Source: an uncultured Bacteroidota bacterium (GTDB lineage: Bacteria; Bacteroidota; Bacteroidia; Chitinophagales; Chitinophagaceae). Taken from it: DNA of 39,176 nucleotides. The notes under the pieces were generated by a model that saw only the letters and a program-made list of their open reading frames with translations, searched no databases and had not been told where the DNA came from. This document shows positions 16,996 to 25,775 of this stretch, piece after piece. The stretch covers positions 1-39,176 of the forward strand of contig CAILLK010000017.1 in the NCBI GenBank assembly GCA_903835005.1, in the 5' to 3' direction. The stretch's first letter is position 1; every line of letters begins with the position of its first letter. The translations under genes were made by a program, and so were the position numbers.

Positions 16996-17496
16996 TCAAA
17001 CAAACAATCCCCATTCATCCGTAAATTCATCCTTCTCAAATGTGCCAACCCATGTAATAAACAATTTGCGGAAGGCTGCTATTTCATTGCGTACTACTTC
17101 AATATGCTGGTGGTCGGCATCTGTTTCTTCGGCAAACAGCAACAAAGTGGAGGCTATTTCTTGTGCCAGTTTCCGGATAATAGAGGCATTCTCCATACGC
17201 ACCACATATATTCCTGCTGTTTCCGAGCTCTTTATTTTAACGCCTACTATCTATGAATCCATGAACAGTTCTCGTGCTATGGATGAAAACATATCATCAT
17301 TGCCTTCCTCTTTTTTCTCCATAAATGGCCCGATAATACCTTTAAGCAGAAAAACGACTTCCTGCCATTTGGCAAACAAGGCTTTGCAGGCATCGTAAGT
17401 GGGGTCTGACTTCCATTCATCTCCCTGCTCATCCTTGCTTTGCCTTATTCTTTCGTCGTCCCATTCGGGCAGGTCGTTAAACTGATCACTGTTCAT
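16996..17496 (-). pseudogene. Hypothetical protein gene interrupted by an in-frame TAG
   Basis: From ATG at 17496 the frame reads 81 residues and stops at TAG (17253..17251). The same frame then continues without any other stop to 16996, adding 84 residues (IVGVKIKSSETAGIYVVRM and onward). Reading through the TAG gives one coherent acidic, helical protein of about 166 residues, DELPEW-type at the N-terminus and ending EKDEFTDEWGLFV. I do not recognise the family. A point mutation to a stop is the simplest reading. Translation of the second part from an internal GTG at 17205 cannot be excluded. Confidence 0.55.
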
Positions 17497-17610
17497 TGTG
17501 TAAATTTATATTTTCCTGATGATTAAAACCACGATGTGTTTTGATCCTTATAAAGAACAAGGCAATTATTCTCTATGATTATTATTATGTCCGGCATAAT
17601 TTTCTTTCAC

Positions 17611-17618
17611 TAAATTTG
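17611..17618 (+). promoter_or_regulatory. -7 promoter element for the LD-carboxypeptidase gene
   Basis: TAAATTTG fits TAnnTTTG, 29 nt before the ATG at 17648, giving a leader of roughly 24 nt. Confidence 0.5.
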
Positions 17619-17647
17619 AAGCCACTAATCAGCACTCATCTTTTGTT

Positions 17648-18562
17648 ATGACCAATCCTTCATTTCTCAAAAAAGGTTCAGTAATCGGAATTACCTGCCC
17701 TGCAGGATATGTATCGGCCGACAGAGTAGCATATGCAGTAACCGTACTGGAGCGCTGGGGTTTCAGGGTGAAGAAAGGGAAGACCATTGGCACAGAGCAT
17801 AATTACTTTTCAGGCACTGATGCCGAACGCCTTGCCGACCTGCAGGGGATGATGGATGACCCCGAAGTGGAAGCCATAATTATGGGCAGGGGAGGCTATG
17901 GCATGAGCCGGATCATTGATGACCTTAATTTTAAAGCCTTCCTTGATAAGCCAAAATGGGTATGCGGGTTCAGTGATATTACAGTCTTGCACAGCCACCT
18001 CGAGTCACGGTTTCTGATTCCCTCACTACACAGCCCTATGTGCGGCTCTTTCAAGGCCGAGACAGAGCATGAAGGCTATCTGCATACTTTTTATGCAGCG
18101 CTGACCGGCGAGTCAATTATGTACCATATAAATGACACAAAGCTCAACAGGCATGGCATAGCTGAAGCGCCGCTTACCGGAGGAAACTTGTCGCTTATTA
18201 CCCATCTTATGGGCTCGGCATCGGAAGTAAATACTGAAGAAAAAATACTGTTCCTGGAGGATGTTGGCGAGCATTTGTATAAAATAGACCGCATGCTGCT
18301 GACCCTGAAAAGAGCCGGTAAATTCGATCATCTGAAAGGTCTTATACTCGGCGGCTTTACAGAACTGGAAGATACAGAACGGCCATTCGGGCAAACAATT
18401 GAAGAGATAATATGGGATAAAGTAAAGGAATATGATTACCCAGTTTGTTTCCATTTCCCAAGCGGCCACCAGGATATAAATTATACGCTCACATTGGGAG
18501 CTGTGCACAAACTGGCAGTATCGGATAATGGTGTTATCCTGGAATTGAAGCGGAAATTATAA
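17648..18562 (+). CDS. LD-carboxypeptidase (peptidase S66)
   Basis: A 304-residue serine peptidase of the S66 family, which trims the terminal D-Ala from murein tetrapeptides in peptidoglycan recycling; related MccF enzymes cleave microcin C-like compounds. The Ser-Glu-His triad aligns as S109 (in VCGFSDIT), E204 (in FLEDVGEHLYKIDRML) and H274 (in FPSGHQDIN). The GRGGYGMSRIIDDL segment at 80-93 is a further signature. The length is normal and there is no signal peptide, as expected for a cytoplasmic recycling enzyme. The 3' end overlaps the convergent rhodanese gene by 6 bp. Confidence 0.9.
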   Translation: MTNPSFLKKGSVIGITCPAGYVSADRVAYAVTVLERWGFRVKKGKTIGTEHNYFSGTDAERLADLQGMMDDPEVEAIIMGRGGYGMSRIIDDLNFKAFLDKPKWVCGFSDITVLHSHLESRFLIPSLHSPMCGSFKAETEHEGYLHTFYAALTGESIMYHINDTKLNRHGIAEAPLTGGNLSLITHLMGSASEVNTEEKILFLEDVGEHLYKIDRMLLTLKRAGKFDHLKGLILGGFTELEDTERPFGQTIEEIIWDKVKEYDYPVCFHFPSGHQDINYTLTLGAVHKLAVSDNGVILELKRKL

Positions 18563-18850
18563 GGTTTCTTTCCAGGCTTTCATGCCACCTGCAAGGTTGT
18601 ACAAGTTCTGAAATCCTGAAGTTTCCAGGCGCTGTATGGCTATCACGCTTCTTATTCCTTTTTCGCAATAAAGCACTACTTCCTTGTCTGAAGGCAGTTC
18701 AGATGTCTGTGAAAAAAGTTCGCCCATAGGTATATGCATGCCACCTATATTATATTGCTCCCGTTCCCAGCCTTCCCGGATATCTATCAGCAGGAAATCC
18801 TTGCCGGCTGCGGTCCATTGTTTGAGCTCGGTAGGTGTGAGTTGATTCAT
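18557..18850 (-). CDS. Single-domain rhodanese-like protein
   Basis: A 97-residue rhodanese domain. The active-site loop is CEKGIR with Cys62, preceded by LLIDIRE (20-26) and followed by NLAGGMKAW (85-93), all standard rhodanese landmarks. It should carry sulfur as a persulfide. The physiological acceptor is unknown. It overlaps the upstream TMEM175-like gene by four bases (ATGA), so the two are co-translated, and it overlaps the LD-carboxypeptidase gene at the 3' end. Confidence 0.9.
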   Translation of the reverse strand: MNQLTPTELKQWTAAGKDFLLIDIREGWEREQYNIGGMHIPMGELFSQTSELPSDKEVVLYCEKGIRSVIAIQRLETSGFQNLYNLAGGMKAWKETL

Positions 18851-19533
18851 AGCTGATTATTGGTTTGCGAAATATTTGTTGCCACAAGGTTGTTTTCAAT
18901 AACCTTCTCTGCCAGTTCCTCATCATCTATGCCATCGGGTATAAAGAACAATATCGGGGCAACTGTAAAACAGGCATATGCAGCATATATAGATAGGAAA
19001 GAAGCAGGAATAGATAAAAGGTAGGCGCCCATGCCAATATAATTTTTCAGAATTGCTCTTTTGTTTATTTTTTCAAGGGTCTTTTTCAGTGTTTTTTCCT
19101 GCCCTATATACATCAATCCATGCCTTAATGCATATCTCCTGAGCAACATAAACGCGAATGAGGCCATAAAAAGCACTATACCATAAATTGCTGCCGAGTA
19201 GGTTAGGGTAGGGGCTTCGCCAAGAAGAACAGTGGGGAAAGGTATCAGGCTGAGCCAGAAAAGCAGGTGCAGGTTGAGCCACAGAAACTTTTCATCAGCC
19301 CGTTGTATCATATGAAAGAGGTGATGGTGATTGAGCCACATAATGCCAAGCACAGTAAAGCTGAACAGGTAGGCTACCAGCTGCGGCACCAGTACCAGTA
19401 ACTCCTTCATCTCCCGTTTGTCGCTCATGTGTTTCAGGCTTTCGGATATCTTGATATCAAATACCATTATGGTCATGACAATGGAGATAACACAGTCGCT
19501 GAAAGCTTCTACTCGGTTTGTTGAAATATTCAT
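18847..19533 (-). CDS. TMEM175-family (DUF1211) potassium channel-like protein
   Basis: A 228-residue membrane protein with about six membrane segments. The N-terminus has the family signature RVEAFSD (7-13) followed by a helix ISIVMTIMVFDIKI. Bacterial TMEM175 proteins carry one six-helix repeat and assemble as tetrameric potassium-selective channels. Here the pore-lining segment looks conserved in kind, but selectivity is not established from sequence. It is cotranscribed with the rhodanese. Confidence 0.8.
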   Translation of the reverse strand: MNISTNRVEAFSDCVISIVMTIMVFDIKISESLKHMSDKREMKELLVLVPQLVAYLFSFTVLGIMWLNHHHLFHMIQRADEKFLWLNLHLLFWLSLIPFPTVLLGEAPTLTYSAAIYGIVLFMASFAFMLLRRYALRHGLMYIGQEKTLKKTLEKINKRAILKNYIGMGAYLLSIPASFLSIYAAYACFTVAPILFFIPDGIDDEELAEKVIENNLVATNISQTNNQL

Positions 19534-19618
19534 GGATTGGCTGAATGGTTGAACAATTGTAAAGGTAGGATCTCAGCAAATTACAATGGCTGCAAATTTA
19601 TTGTTCTATAAACTGAAT

Positions 19619-20620
19619 TCAGGGGTTTGGGGTATTCAGTGCACTCCAAAGCAAATCCTTAAGTTCCACAATACCCTGGTTTGCCATTGATGAGATAAAG
19701 ATGTGCGGAACATTCTTTGGCAGTGTTTCCGCTATTGCTTCTTTCAATTCATCATCCAGCATATCGCTTTTACTTATTGCCAGGATGATTTTTTTATGAA
19801 GCAGTTCCGGATTGTATTGTTCCAGTTCGTTGAGCAGGATATCAAACTCTTTTGCATGGTCGTTGCAATCGGCAGGAATCAGGAACAGCAATACAGAATT
19901 CCGCTCTATATGCCGTAAAAACCGATGGCCTAACCCTTTACCTTCGGCCGCGCCCTCAATAATACCCGGGAGGTCGGCCATGCAGAACGATTTATTATCG
20001 CGGTAAGAAACGATGCCTAATTGGGGAACGAGTGTAGTAAAGGCGTAATTGGCTATTTTAGGTTTGGCAGCACTAACGACAGACAGGAGTGTCGATTTGC
20101 CTGCATTAGGGAAGCCAACAAGGCCCACATCGGCAAGTATCTTCAGTTCCAGTTGCTTCCATCCTTCCGTTCCCATTTCGCCGGGCTGGGCATAATCGGG
20201 AGTCTGGTTGGTCGCAGTGGCGAAATTGGCATTTCCCAGGCCGCCGCGGCCTCCTTTTACCCATATCTTCTCCTGTCCGTCTTCCAGAATCTCAGCTTCT
20301 ACTTCCCCTGTTTCTTCATCTCTGGCTACGGTGCCCAGTGGCACTTCAATTATAATATCAGCGCCATCATGGCCGGTAGAATTATTTTTCATGCCGTTCT
20401 CGCCATCCTTTGCCAGTACATTTTTGTAGTAGCGCATGTGCAACAGAGTCCATAGCTGGGAGTTGCCTCTGAGTATTATATGTCCCCCCCTGCCACCATT
20501 GCCGCCATCCGGACCGGCCATAGAATCGAACTTGTTCCGCTCAAAATGCGAGCTTCCTGCGCCTCCTTTACCTGAGCGGCAGAATATTCTTATATGGTCA
20601 ACGAAATTGCCTCTCTCCAC
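19619..20620 (-). CDS. obg: Obg-family GTPase
   Basis: A 333-residue Obg/CgtA GTPase involved in late 50S ribosome assembly and stress signalling. The glycine-rich Obg domain (about 1-160) is followed by the G domain: G1 at 169-177 (GFPNAGKST), G3 DLPG at 216-219, G4 as SKSD (283-286) instead of the common NKxD, and SSMANQG as G5. The start is GTG at 20620, sharing one base with the TAG of adk (TAGTG), so the two are translationally coupled. The C-terminal OCT domain of some homologues is absent, which is common in this phylum. Confidence 0.95.
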   Translation of the reverse strand: MERGNFVDHIRIFCRSGKGGAGSSHFERNKFDSMAGPDGGNGGRGGHIILRGNSQLWTLLHMRYYKNVLAKDGENGMKNNSTGHDGADIIIEVPLGTVARDEETGEVEAEILEDGQEKIWVKGGRGGLGNANFATATNQTPDYAQPGEMGTEGWKQLELKILADVGLVGFPNAGKSTLLSVVSAAKPKIANYAFTTLVPQLGIVSYRDNKSFCMADLPGIIEGAAEGKGLGHRFLRHIERNSVLLFLIPADCNDHAKEFDILLNELEQYNPELLHKKIILAISKSDMLDDELKEAIAETLPKNVPHIFISSMANQGIVELKDLLWSALNTPNP

Positions 20621-21204
20621 TAGGTTACGGGTAGTAAATACTTGTTAATATGCTTTGTAAGTGTTTTGAATGTTTCTTCTACGGTATGGTCGCCAGTTAC
20701 TTTTTCCAGTTTGCCATGCTCATGATAATAGCTGGCCACCGGTTGGGTTTTGGCATTATACTCCTTTATTCGTTTGGTAATTATTTCCTCATTATCGTCA
20801 CTGCGTCCCGATGTTTCTCCCCTTCCCAGCAATCTTTTGATCAGGTTCGGTTCAGGCACATCCAGCATCAGTACCAGATGGATTTTTGTGTTTTTAAAAT
20901 CCAGCAGTTTATCCAGAGCTTCAGCCTGGGGCCTGGTGCGAGGAAAGCCGTCGAAGATGAATCCCCGGGAATGAGGGCTTTCATCAATTCTGCCACTGAT
21001 CATCCCGATTACCACTTCGTCCGGAACAAGCATTCCCTGATCCATGTATTTTTTAGCTTCGGTACCCAGCGGTGTCTGCCTGCTCACTTCATCGCGCAGC
21101 AAGTCGCCAGTAGAAATGTGTTCTAATCTGTAGGTGGAAACTATTTTCTCGGATTGTGTGCCTTTGCCGCTTCCCGGAGGGCCGAATAACACTAAATTAA
21201 ACAT
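20620..21204 (-). CDS. adk: Adenylate kinase
   Basis: A 194-residue short-type adenylate kinase (ATP + AMP to 2 ADP). The P-loop is [10 protein letters not shown] at 8-17, the AMP-binding region includes [11 protein letters not shown], and [14 protein letters not shown] is the family signature. The LID region is short, as in short-form enzymes. It begins after a TATTTTTG box (21234..21227) and is followed directly by obg in a two-gene operon. Confidence 0.95.
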   Translation of the reverse strand: MFNLVLFGPPGSGKGTQSEKIVSTYRLEHISTGDLLRDEVSRQTPLGTEAKKYMDQGMLVPDEVVIGMISGRIDESPHSRGFIFDGFPRTRPQAEALDKLLDFKNTKIHLVLMLDVPEPNLIKRLLGRGETSGRSDDNEEIITKRIKEYNAKTQPVASYYHEHGKLEKVTGDHTVEETFKTLTKHINKYLLPVT

Positions 21205-21226
21205 GTATAAACTCTTTTTGACTGCG

Positions 21227-21234
21227 CAAAAATA
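21227..21234 (-). promoter_or_regulatory. -7 promoter element of adk-obg
   Basis: TATTTTTG on the minus strand, 22 nt before the adk ATG, fits TAnnTTTG. Confidence 0.5.
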
Positions 21235-21336
21235 ACCATACTTGCGTAATAGAAAGAAACTATTTAATTGCTTTATGATTTTCCGGGGGCATTTTGGTGA
21301 AAATATGATGATTTATCGAGGTGTTTGATCGTCAAG

Positions 21337-21945
21337 TCATAGTATTTCCTTTAAAACTTTTTTCCTGAAGAGCAATTCCTTCTCTGCATTATCAAGTATT
21401 TTGAATCTGCCGGGTTTGATTCCATCTAACTTTAATCCGCCAATAGCATACCTTATCAATCGTAAAGTTGGGAAACCAACAGCTGCAGTCATCCTTCTTA
21501 CCTGCCTGTTTTTGCCTTCAGTAAGTGTCAGGGTAATCCAGGAAACAGGTATGCTTTTACGGAATCTTACCGGTGGATTTCTTTCATCAATTTCCGGTGG
21601 TTCTTTTAATTTTTCCACTACTGCCTTTTTTGTATGCCATGTTCTGCCATCAATATTTATATCAACTCCTGCTGATAATTTTCTGATTGCAGGATCAGTG
21701 ATATCTCCATCCACCTGCACCAGATAAGTGCGCGTGTGCCCCGATCCGGGATCAAGCAATTTATGGGTCACTGTTTTATCATCTGTCAGTAACAATAAAC
21801 CTTCACTGTCATAATCGAGCCGGCCAACAGGATAAATGTTTTTATTGAGGCCGCTGAAAAAATGAGCCAAGGTTTTTTTATCACCTTCAGCAGAAAACTG
21901 TGAAAGCACATGGTATGGTTTATGAAAGAGAATGTACTGATACAT
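21337..21945 (-). CDS. Ribosomal RNA large-subunit pseudouridine synthase, RluE type
   Basis: A 202-residue pseudouridine synthase of the RsuA/RluB/RluE group without an S4 domain, like RluE. The catalytic motif GRLDYDSEGLLLLTDD carries the active-site Asp, and the C-terminal LTLTEGKNRQVRRMTAAVG is the second signature. The frame is open upstream to 22056, but that extension overlaps the hairpin at 21996-22031 and looks non-coding; the ATG at 21945 gives the family's usual MYQYILFHKPYHVLSQF beginning. The exact target uridine is not predictable with certainty. Confidence 0.9.
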   Translation of the reverse strand: MYQYILFHKPYHVLSQFSAEGDKKTLAHFFSGLNKNIYPVGRLDYDSEGLLLLTDDKTVTHKLLDPGSGHTRTYLVQVDGDITDPAIRKLSAGVDINIDGRTWHTKKAVVEKLKEPPEIDERNPPVRFRKSIPVSWITLTLTEGKNRQVRRMTAAVGFPTLRLIRYAIGGLKLDGIKPGRFKILDNAEKELLFRKKVLKEIL

Positions 21946-21995
21946 AAAACTGTTGTCTTTGCAAAGCCGCGCTGGTAAAGGGTTTGAGCAGGGAC

Positions 21996-22031
21996 AAAAA
22001 AAAGTCCGGCGAGGTTGTGGGCTGCCGGACT
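21996..22031 (-). terminator. Rho-independent terminator upstream of the rluE-like gene
   Basis: On the minus strand an 8-bp GC-rich stem (AGTCCGGC with GCCGGACT, 22031..22003) is followed by eight T. It lies 127 bp after the batC stop and 51 bp before the pseudouridine synthase ATG. It could end the batBC transcript or act as a leader attenuator for the next gene. Confidence 0.75.
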
Positions 22032-22157
22032 CTATAAAGGATGGGTTAGTAAGCACAATCCTTACACAATATTAAAAAGAATTTTTACCATAAAAAAATA
22101 TTTAGGAAAATTTTCCTGAAGACTGAATAAGATATAAACATCTTATCCACAATCCGC

Positions 22158-22934
22158 TTACCAATCCTTCTGCATCTTCACTGGCACTCCCTTCTCTTTC
22201 TTCATTTTGTCCTGCAGTTTTTTCTCTTCCTGCTGCAGTGCATTCAGCAATTGTTCGGCTTGCTGCTGAGATAATTTGCTGGGCTGGCTTTGTGGCTGCT
22301 GCTGATCTTTATCTTTATCGTCCTTCTGATCTTTGTTGTCTTGCGGCTGTTGCTGATCTTTATCTTTCTTATCCTTATCCTGGTCTTTCTTATCCTGTTT
22401 CTGCTGATCTTTATTCTGATCTTTTTTATCCTGTTTATTTTTGTCTTTATTGTCCTTGTTTTGCTGTTGCTCTTTCTTAGCCATTTCCCTTGCGTAAGAC
22501 AGGTTATACTTTGCATCGGGGTCCTGCGGATTTCTTCTCAGTGTTTCTTTATAGGCATTAATGGCATCATCCCATTTTCTCTGAGCCATGTAGCTGTTGC
22601 CGATATTATAATTCGCAGCAGCCTGGCCACTTTTATCCTTGCTCATTTTAGCTGTTGCTTCCATTATTTTCCGCGAGGAGTCGTACTGTTTCTGCTGGTA
22701 ATAAGAATTGCCCAGGTTAAACATACCTGCTGTGTTGGTAGGATCCTTGGCCAGCGCCTTGGCATAGTCGGCGGCAGCTTCTTTATAGTTTTGCTGGTCA
22801 TACAACTGGTTGCCCCGGGTCAGGTATCTGTTGATCTGTGCGTTAGTGGCTGATCCGGCAGTAAGCAAAAGGACCAGCAGGTAAAAAGAAATCTTCAGGT
22901 TGAAGTTTCTAAGTTGCCCGCTGACAGCAGCCAT
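22158..22934 (-). CDS. BatC-like TPR protein
   Basis: A 258-residue exported protein with a signal sequence (hydrophobic about 15-30, ending SATNAQ), three to four TPR repeats (YLTRGNQLYDQQNYKEAAADY, AGMFNLGNSYYQQKQYD, YNIGNSYMAQRKWDDAINAY), and a long Lys/Asp/Gln-rich low-complexity tail (about 165-235) ending in a helical segment. This matches BatC of the Bacteroidota Bat locus. The start is uncertain: an ATG at 22982 overlaps the batB end, but lies within the tandem CAATGGCT repeats and would give an unusually long N-region, so the ATG at 22934 is preferred. Confidence 0.8.
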   Translation of the reverse strand: MAAVSGQLRNFNLKISFYLLVLLLTAGSATNAQINRYLTRGNQLYDQQNYKEAAADYAKALAKDPTNTAGMFNLGNSYYQQKQYDSSRKIMEATAKMSKDKSGQAAANYNIGNSYMAQRKWDDAINAYKETLRRNPQDPDAKYNLSYAREMAKKEQQQNKDNKDKNKQDKKDQNKDQQKQDKKDQDKDKKDKDQQQPQDNKDQKDDKDKDQQQPQSQPSKLSQQQAEQLLNALQQEEKKLQDKMKKEKGVPVKMQKDW

Positions 22935-22982
22935 TGAGTTATTGAGCCATTGAGCCATTAAGCCATTAAGCAATAGAGCCAT
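22932..22982. repeat. Short tandem repeats at the batB/batC junction
   Basis: Repeated GCCATTGA and GCCATTAA units, about 8-9 bp apart, span the end of batB and the region before the preferred batC start. They make translation starts ambiguous and could vary in copy number by slippage. Confidence 0.6.
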
Positions 22983-23988
22983 TTTTAATTGTTTTTGTTT
23001 TGCTGTTTTTACCGGGTAGCATCCATTCTATTATCAGCGCCAGAAAACCAGCCAGAAGAAAGTACTGAAAATAGCTGGTGAAATCGGTATAAACCACGGA
23101 ATCAAAATTCTTCTGTTCCATTCCTTCCAGATCAGTTGTCAGTTTATTAGCTACTTCATCAGTATTCTGCAGCAGGCTGTAAGTGCCATGCCCGGCAGCC
23201 GCAATAGACCTGAGTTCATCTTCATTCAGCTTGCTCACTACAGGGTTGCCTGTCTCATCCAGTTTCAGAGCTTTGGTATCAGGGTCATATAAGGTGGCAC
23301 CCTGCGGTGAGCCAATACCAACAGTATGTACAACAACCCCGGCATCAGCGGCTTCCCGGGTTTTTTCTATGGCACTTTCATCATGGTCTTCGCCATCAGT
23401 TATAATGATCAGTGATTTATATTTGCGTTCATTCTGGGTAAATGTTTTCATAGCCAGATCAATAGCATCGCCTATTACAGTTCCCTGGGTGGGCACCATG
23501 TCGGGAGATGCATTCTGAAGGAGCATTTTTACGGCGCTGTAATCCACAGTAAGCGGCACCTGGAGATAGGATCTGCCTGCGAAAATGATCAAGGCAAGGC
23601 GGTCGTTTTTCATTTTATCCGTCATGCGCATTATGAGTTGTTTGGCCCGGGTAAGCCTGTCTGGCAGTACGTCTTTGGCCAGCATACTCTTGCTTACGTC
23701 CAGAGCCACGATCACGTCCACGCCCTTACGCTGCACTTTTTCACTTTTGTCACCAATCCTCAGGTTGGCCCAGCCCACTATCATTACTGCAAGTCCACTG
23801 GCAAGCAGAATAAACCGGGTAGTATTGCGCCCGGGAATAAAGCCCAGTATCTGCTCGTTGACCAGGCGCTCATCGCCCAGCTGTTTTAACCGTTTACTGC
23901 GCCAGTAAATGGTTAATATGTATACCAGCACCAGCAGCGGCAGTATACCAAGGGCATATAAATAACCGATGTGTTGAAATTGAAACAT
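22966..23988 (-). CDS. batB: BatB-like von Willebrand factor A protein
   Basis: A 340-residue membrane protein with two N-terminal helices (about 8-29 and 57-77), a periplasmic vWA domain with the metal site DVSKS (D97, S99, S101) and later TDGEDHDESA, and a C-terminal helix (about 310-330). This is the standard BatB layout. Bat proteins in this phylum are linked to aerotolerance, but the mechanism is unclear. batC follows and overlaps slightly. batA and batD are not present in the window, so the locus is partial or the other genes lie elsewhere. Confidence 0.85.
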   Translation of the reverse strand: MFQFQHIGYLYALGILPLLVLVYILTIYWRSKRLKQLGDERLVNEQILGFIPGRNTTRFILLASGLAVMIVGWANLRIGDKSEKVQRKGVDVIVALDVSKSMLAKDVLPDRLTRAKQLIMRMTDKMKNDRLALIIFAGRSYLQVPLTVDYSAVKMLLQNASPDMVPTQGTVIGDAIDLAMKTFTQNERKYKSLIIITDGEDHDESAIEKTREAADAGVVVHTVGIGSPQGATLYDPDTKALKLDETGNPVVSKLNEDELRSIAAAGHGTYSLLQNTDEVANKLTTDLEGMEQKNFDSVVYTDFTSYFQYFLLAGFLALIIEWMLPGKNSKTKTIKNGSIA

Positions 23989-23999
23989 AATGTAGAACG

Positions 24000-24007
24000 C
24001 AAATTTA
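24000..24007 (-). promoter_or_regulatory. -7 promoter element of batBC
   Basis: TAAATTTG on the minus strand, 11 nt before the batB ATG, with a TTG about 22 nt further upstream as a possible -33 box. It suggests batBC is transcribed separately from the AI-2E gene. Confidence 0.5.
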
Positions 24008-24116
24008 ATCGGCTACAACTTAAAGTCACCAATAAAGAAATGTGATTTTAATTTTCTTTAACAGAAATAAAATTCCCCGGGAAATTTACTGAAGGAACCC
24101 CCGCAGTGATATTTCA

Positions 24117-25217
24117 TTATTCTTTTTTCAGCTCTTCAATTTTTATCTTCTTTTTTGGTTTCTTTTCCACTTCTTCCACTCCTATCAGCAATCCCCAAGC
24201 TTCAAGTCCTTCTACTCTTTCGCAGATCAGTTTTATTATACCTGTTATAGGAATAAACAGGAACATACCCGGTACCCCCCATAAGAATTCGCCAACAATA
24301 ACTGCTATGATGGTGATAAACGGATTCATCTTCACCCTTCCGCCAACAATGCGGGGGAATAAAATGTTTGAGTCGAGCAAATGAACAACAAACAGACCAA
24401 TTCCGGCTTCCAGTGCAAGGTTCAGGCTGCTGTTGGCCAGGGTAACCAGCATGGTTATTATTATTGAAGTATAAATACCCAGATAGGGAATAATGTTCAG
24501 CACTGCAGCCATTATACCGAGGAGCAGAGCATACTGAATGCCCATAATCAGGAACATGCTGCAATTAACTATGCCTACCAATACCATTTCGATTACCAGG
24601 CCGAATACGTAGGAATAGATCATGCTCTTTGTTTCGTAAATTACCTCGTTAACTTTTGTCTGGTGTTCGGCCAGAAATAAGTACAGAACGAATTTCATGA
24701 GCAGTTTCCGGTAATAAAGTATAAAAAAGGTGAAGATCAGAACGAATATTGTAAGTAACAGAATGCTGGTTACAGATACAAAAACGTTGCTGATAGAATG
24801 CCCGAGAGAGCCGAGGATACCATTCATCGATTTGTCGAGGTATTCTGTTTGTTGAGCATTATTGATATGCATTTTGTAGCGTAGCCAGTGTTGCAGGCTG
24901 TCCAGCATTGCCAGAAACCTTTTTCGCAGTTGTGGAAAATCGCCGGCAAAATTAACGAGCTGAATAGCCAGAAAATATATGAAACTGACCAGAAGGGTTA
25001 CAAACAAAAGGATGCAAACGACAGGAGAAAGGGTCCGGCCAAAATGCAGCTTGTTTTCAAGAAATTTATTCAATGGATAAAGCAATATACTGATAAGCAG
25101 ACCGAACACAAGCGGGATGAAAATGCTGCTGGCCATACTCAGAATAAAACAGGTAAGTACCAGCGCAATAAGCGTAAGAGCTGCACGGGCATAAAAAGGA
25201 AACTTTATTGTATCCAT
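24117..25217 (-). CDS. AI-2E family transporter
   Basis: A 366-residue permease of the AI-2E/PerM family with about seven to eight membrane helices and a characteristic middle soluble region (about 80-150), with PFITIIAVIVGEFLWGVPGM and LFIPITGIIKLICE near the C-terminus. The name is historical; members may export small molecules or cations, so the substrate should not be read from the label. A Lys/Glu-rich tail (KKPKKKIKIEELKKE) ends it. Confidence 0.85.
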   Translation of the reverse strand: MDTIKFPFYARAALTLIALVLTCFILSMASSIFIPLVFGLLISILLYPLNKFLENKLHFGRTLSPVVCILLFVTLLVSFIYFLAIQLVNFAGDFPQLRKRFLAMLDSLQHWLRYKMHINNAQQTEYLDKSMNGILGSLGHSISNVFVSVTSILLLTIFVLIFTFFILYYRKLLMKFVLYLFLAEHQTKVNEVIYETKSMIYSYVFGLVIEMVLVGIVNCSMFLIMGIQYALLLGIMAAVLNIIPYLGIYTSIIITMLVTLANSSLNLALEAGIGLFVVHLLDSNILFPRIVGGRVKMNPFITIIAVIVGEFLWGVPGMFLFIPITGIIKLICERVEGLEAWGLLIGVEEVEKKPKKKIKIEELKKE

Positions 25218-25290
25218 ATTTAATTTTCTTAAGGAATTATACCAAACCTACTGGAATTATGCCACAGCACAAAACAATTTTATTCTGAGG

Positions 25291-25485
25291 TTATAATTGA
25301 AATGGACTAAAAATAAAGTTGGTAATAATGAAACATATGCGGTTTTTGGAAAAAATACCGGGATGCCTGCCAACAGAAGTATGTTTTCCATCCGCTGTGT
25401 TGCGATAAATGGCATGATTGGTTCCTTCTCTAAGCAGCTCACATCCATATGCTTTGAGATGTTTTATGACATCGGTTCTCTTCAT
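25291..25485 (-). CDS. hicA: HicA-like mRNA interferase toxin, altered C-terminus
   Basis: A 64-residue protein matching the HicA fold: MKRTDVIKHLKAYGCELLRE, then NHAIYRN with the catalytic His, then KHTSVGRHP. The final 20 residues (IFSKNRICFIITNF...) keep only hints of the usual EI...ICKDLGI end and may be damaged. It starts 2 bp after the hicB stop. Because hicB is broken by a stop codon, an intact toxin would lack its antitoxin, which argues that the toxin is inactive or silent. Confidence 0.65.
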   Translation of the reverse strand: MKRTDVIKHLKAYGCELLREGTNHAIYRNTADGKHTSVGRHPGIFSKNRICFIITNFIFSPFQL

Positions 25486-25487
25486 TT

Positions 25488-25703
25488 CTAAGCCATAATT
25501 ATCTCCTCCCTTAAAGTCAATTTGCCTGAGTATTCCCTCTCTGTCAGTTCTCTTTGTACATCAAGGTACAACTGTAAAGCAACAACCCGATTAGCTTTAA
25601 GTTCATCAACAGATTTACCTTGCGACATTACGGCAGGTATCTACTCAAGCTGACCAACAAGCCAGCCATTTTCTCCAGATTCAATTATAGCTGTTAATTT
25701 CAT
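25488..25703 (-). pseudogene. hicB: hicB antitoxin with in-frame stop
   Basis: From ATG at 25703 the 71-codon frame reads MKLTAIIESGENGWLVGQLE, then TAG (25643..25641), then IPAVMSQGKSVDELKANRVV and a Gln/Leu-rich end. The pattern is the HicB N-terminal domain (G-W-V-G-x-x-E-x-IP-G-V-x-T-Q-G). The stop replaces the residue that is normally charged at this point, as expected from a one-base change such as GAG to TAG. The hicA start lies 2 bp downstream. Confidence 0.7.
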
Positions 25704-25775
25704 AAATGTTATTGTAATAAAGGTAAGACATTTTAGCATTAATTTGGACACTTATAGCTTAATTTTTCCTTTATT

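Noticed and set aside
22244-22516. Lys/Arg/Ile-rich minus-strand frame
   Set aside because: It is the shifted frame of the Lys/Asp/Gln repeats of batC.
25257-25448. 63-residue minus-strand frame
   Set aside because: It is an alternative frame over hicA with no family pattern.
17251-25643. TAG as a recoded sense codon, since two genes have in-frame TAG
   Set aside because: Other genes in the window, such as adk and hicB itself, end in TAG, and both interrupted genes look like ordinary pseudogenes.
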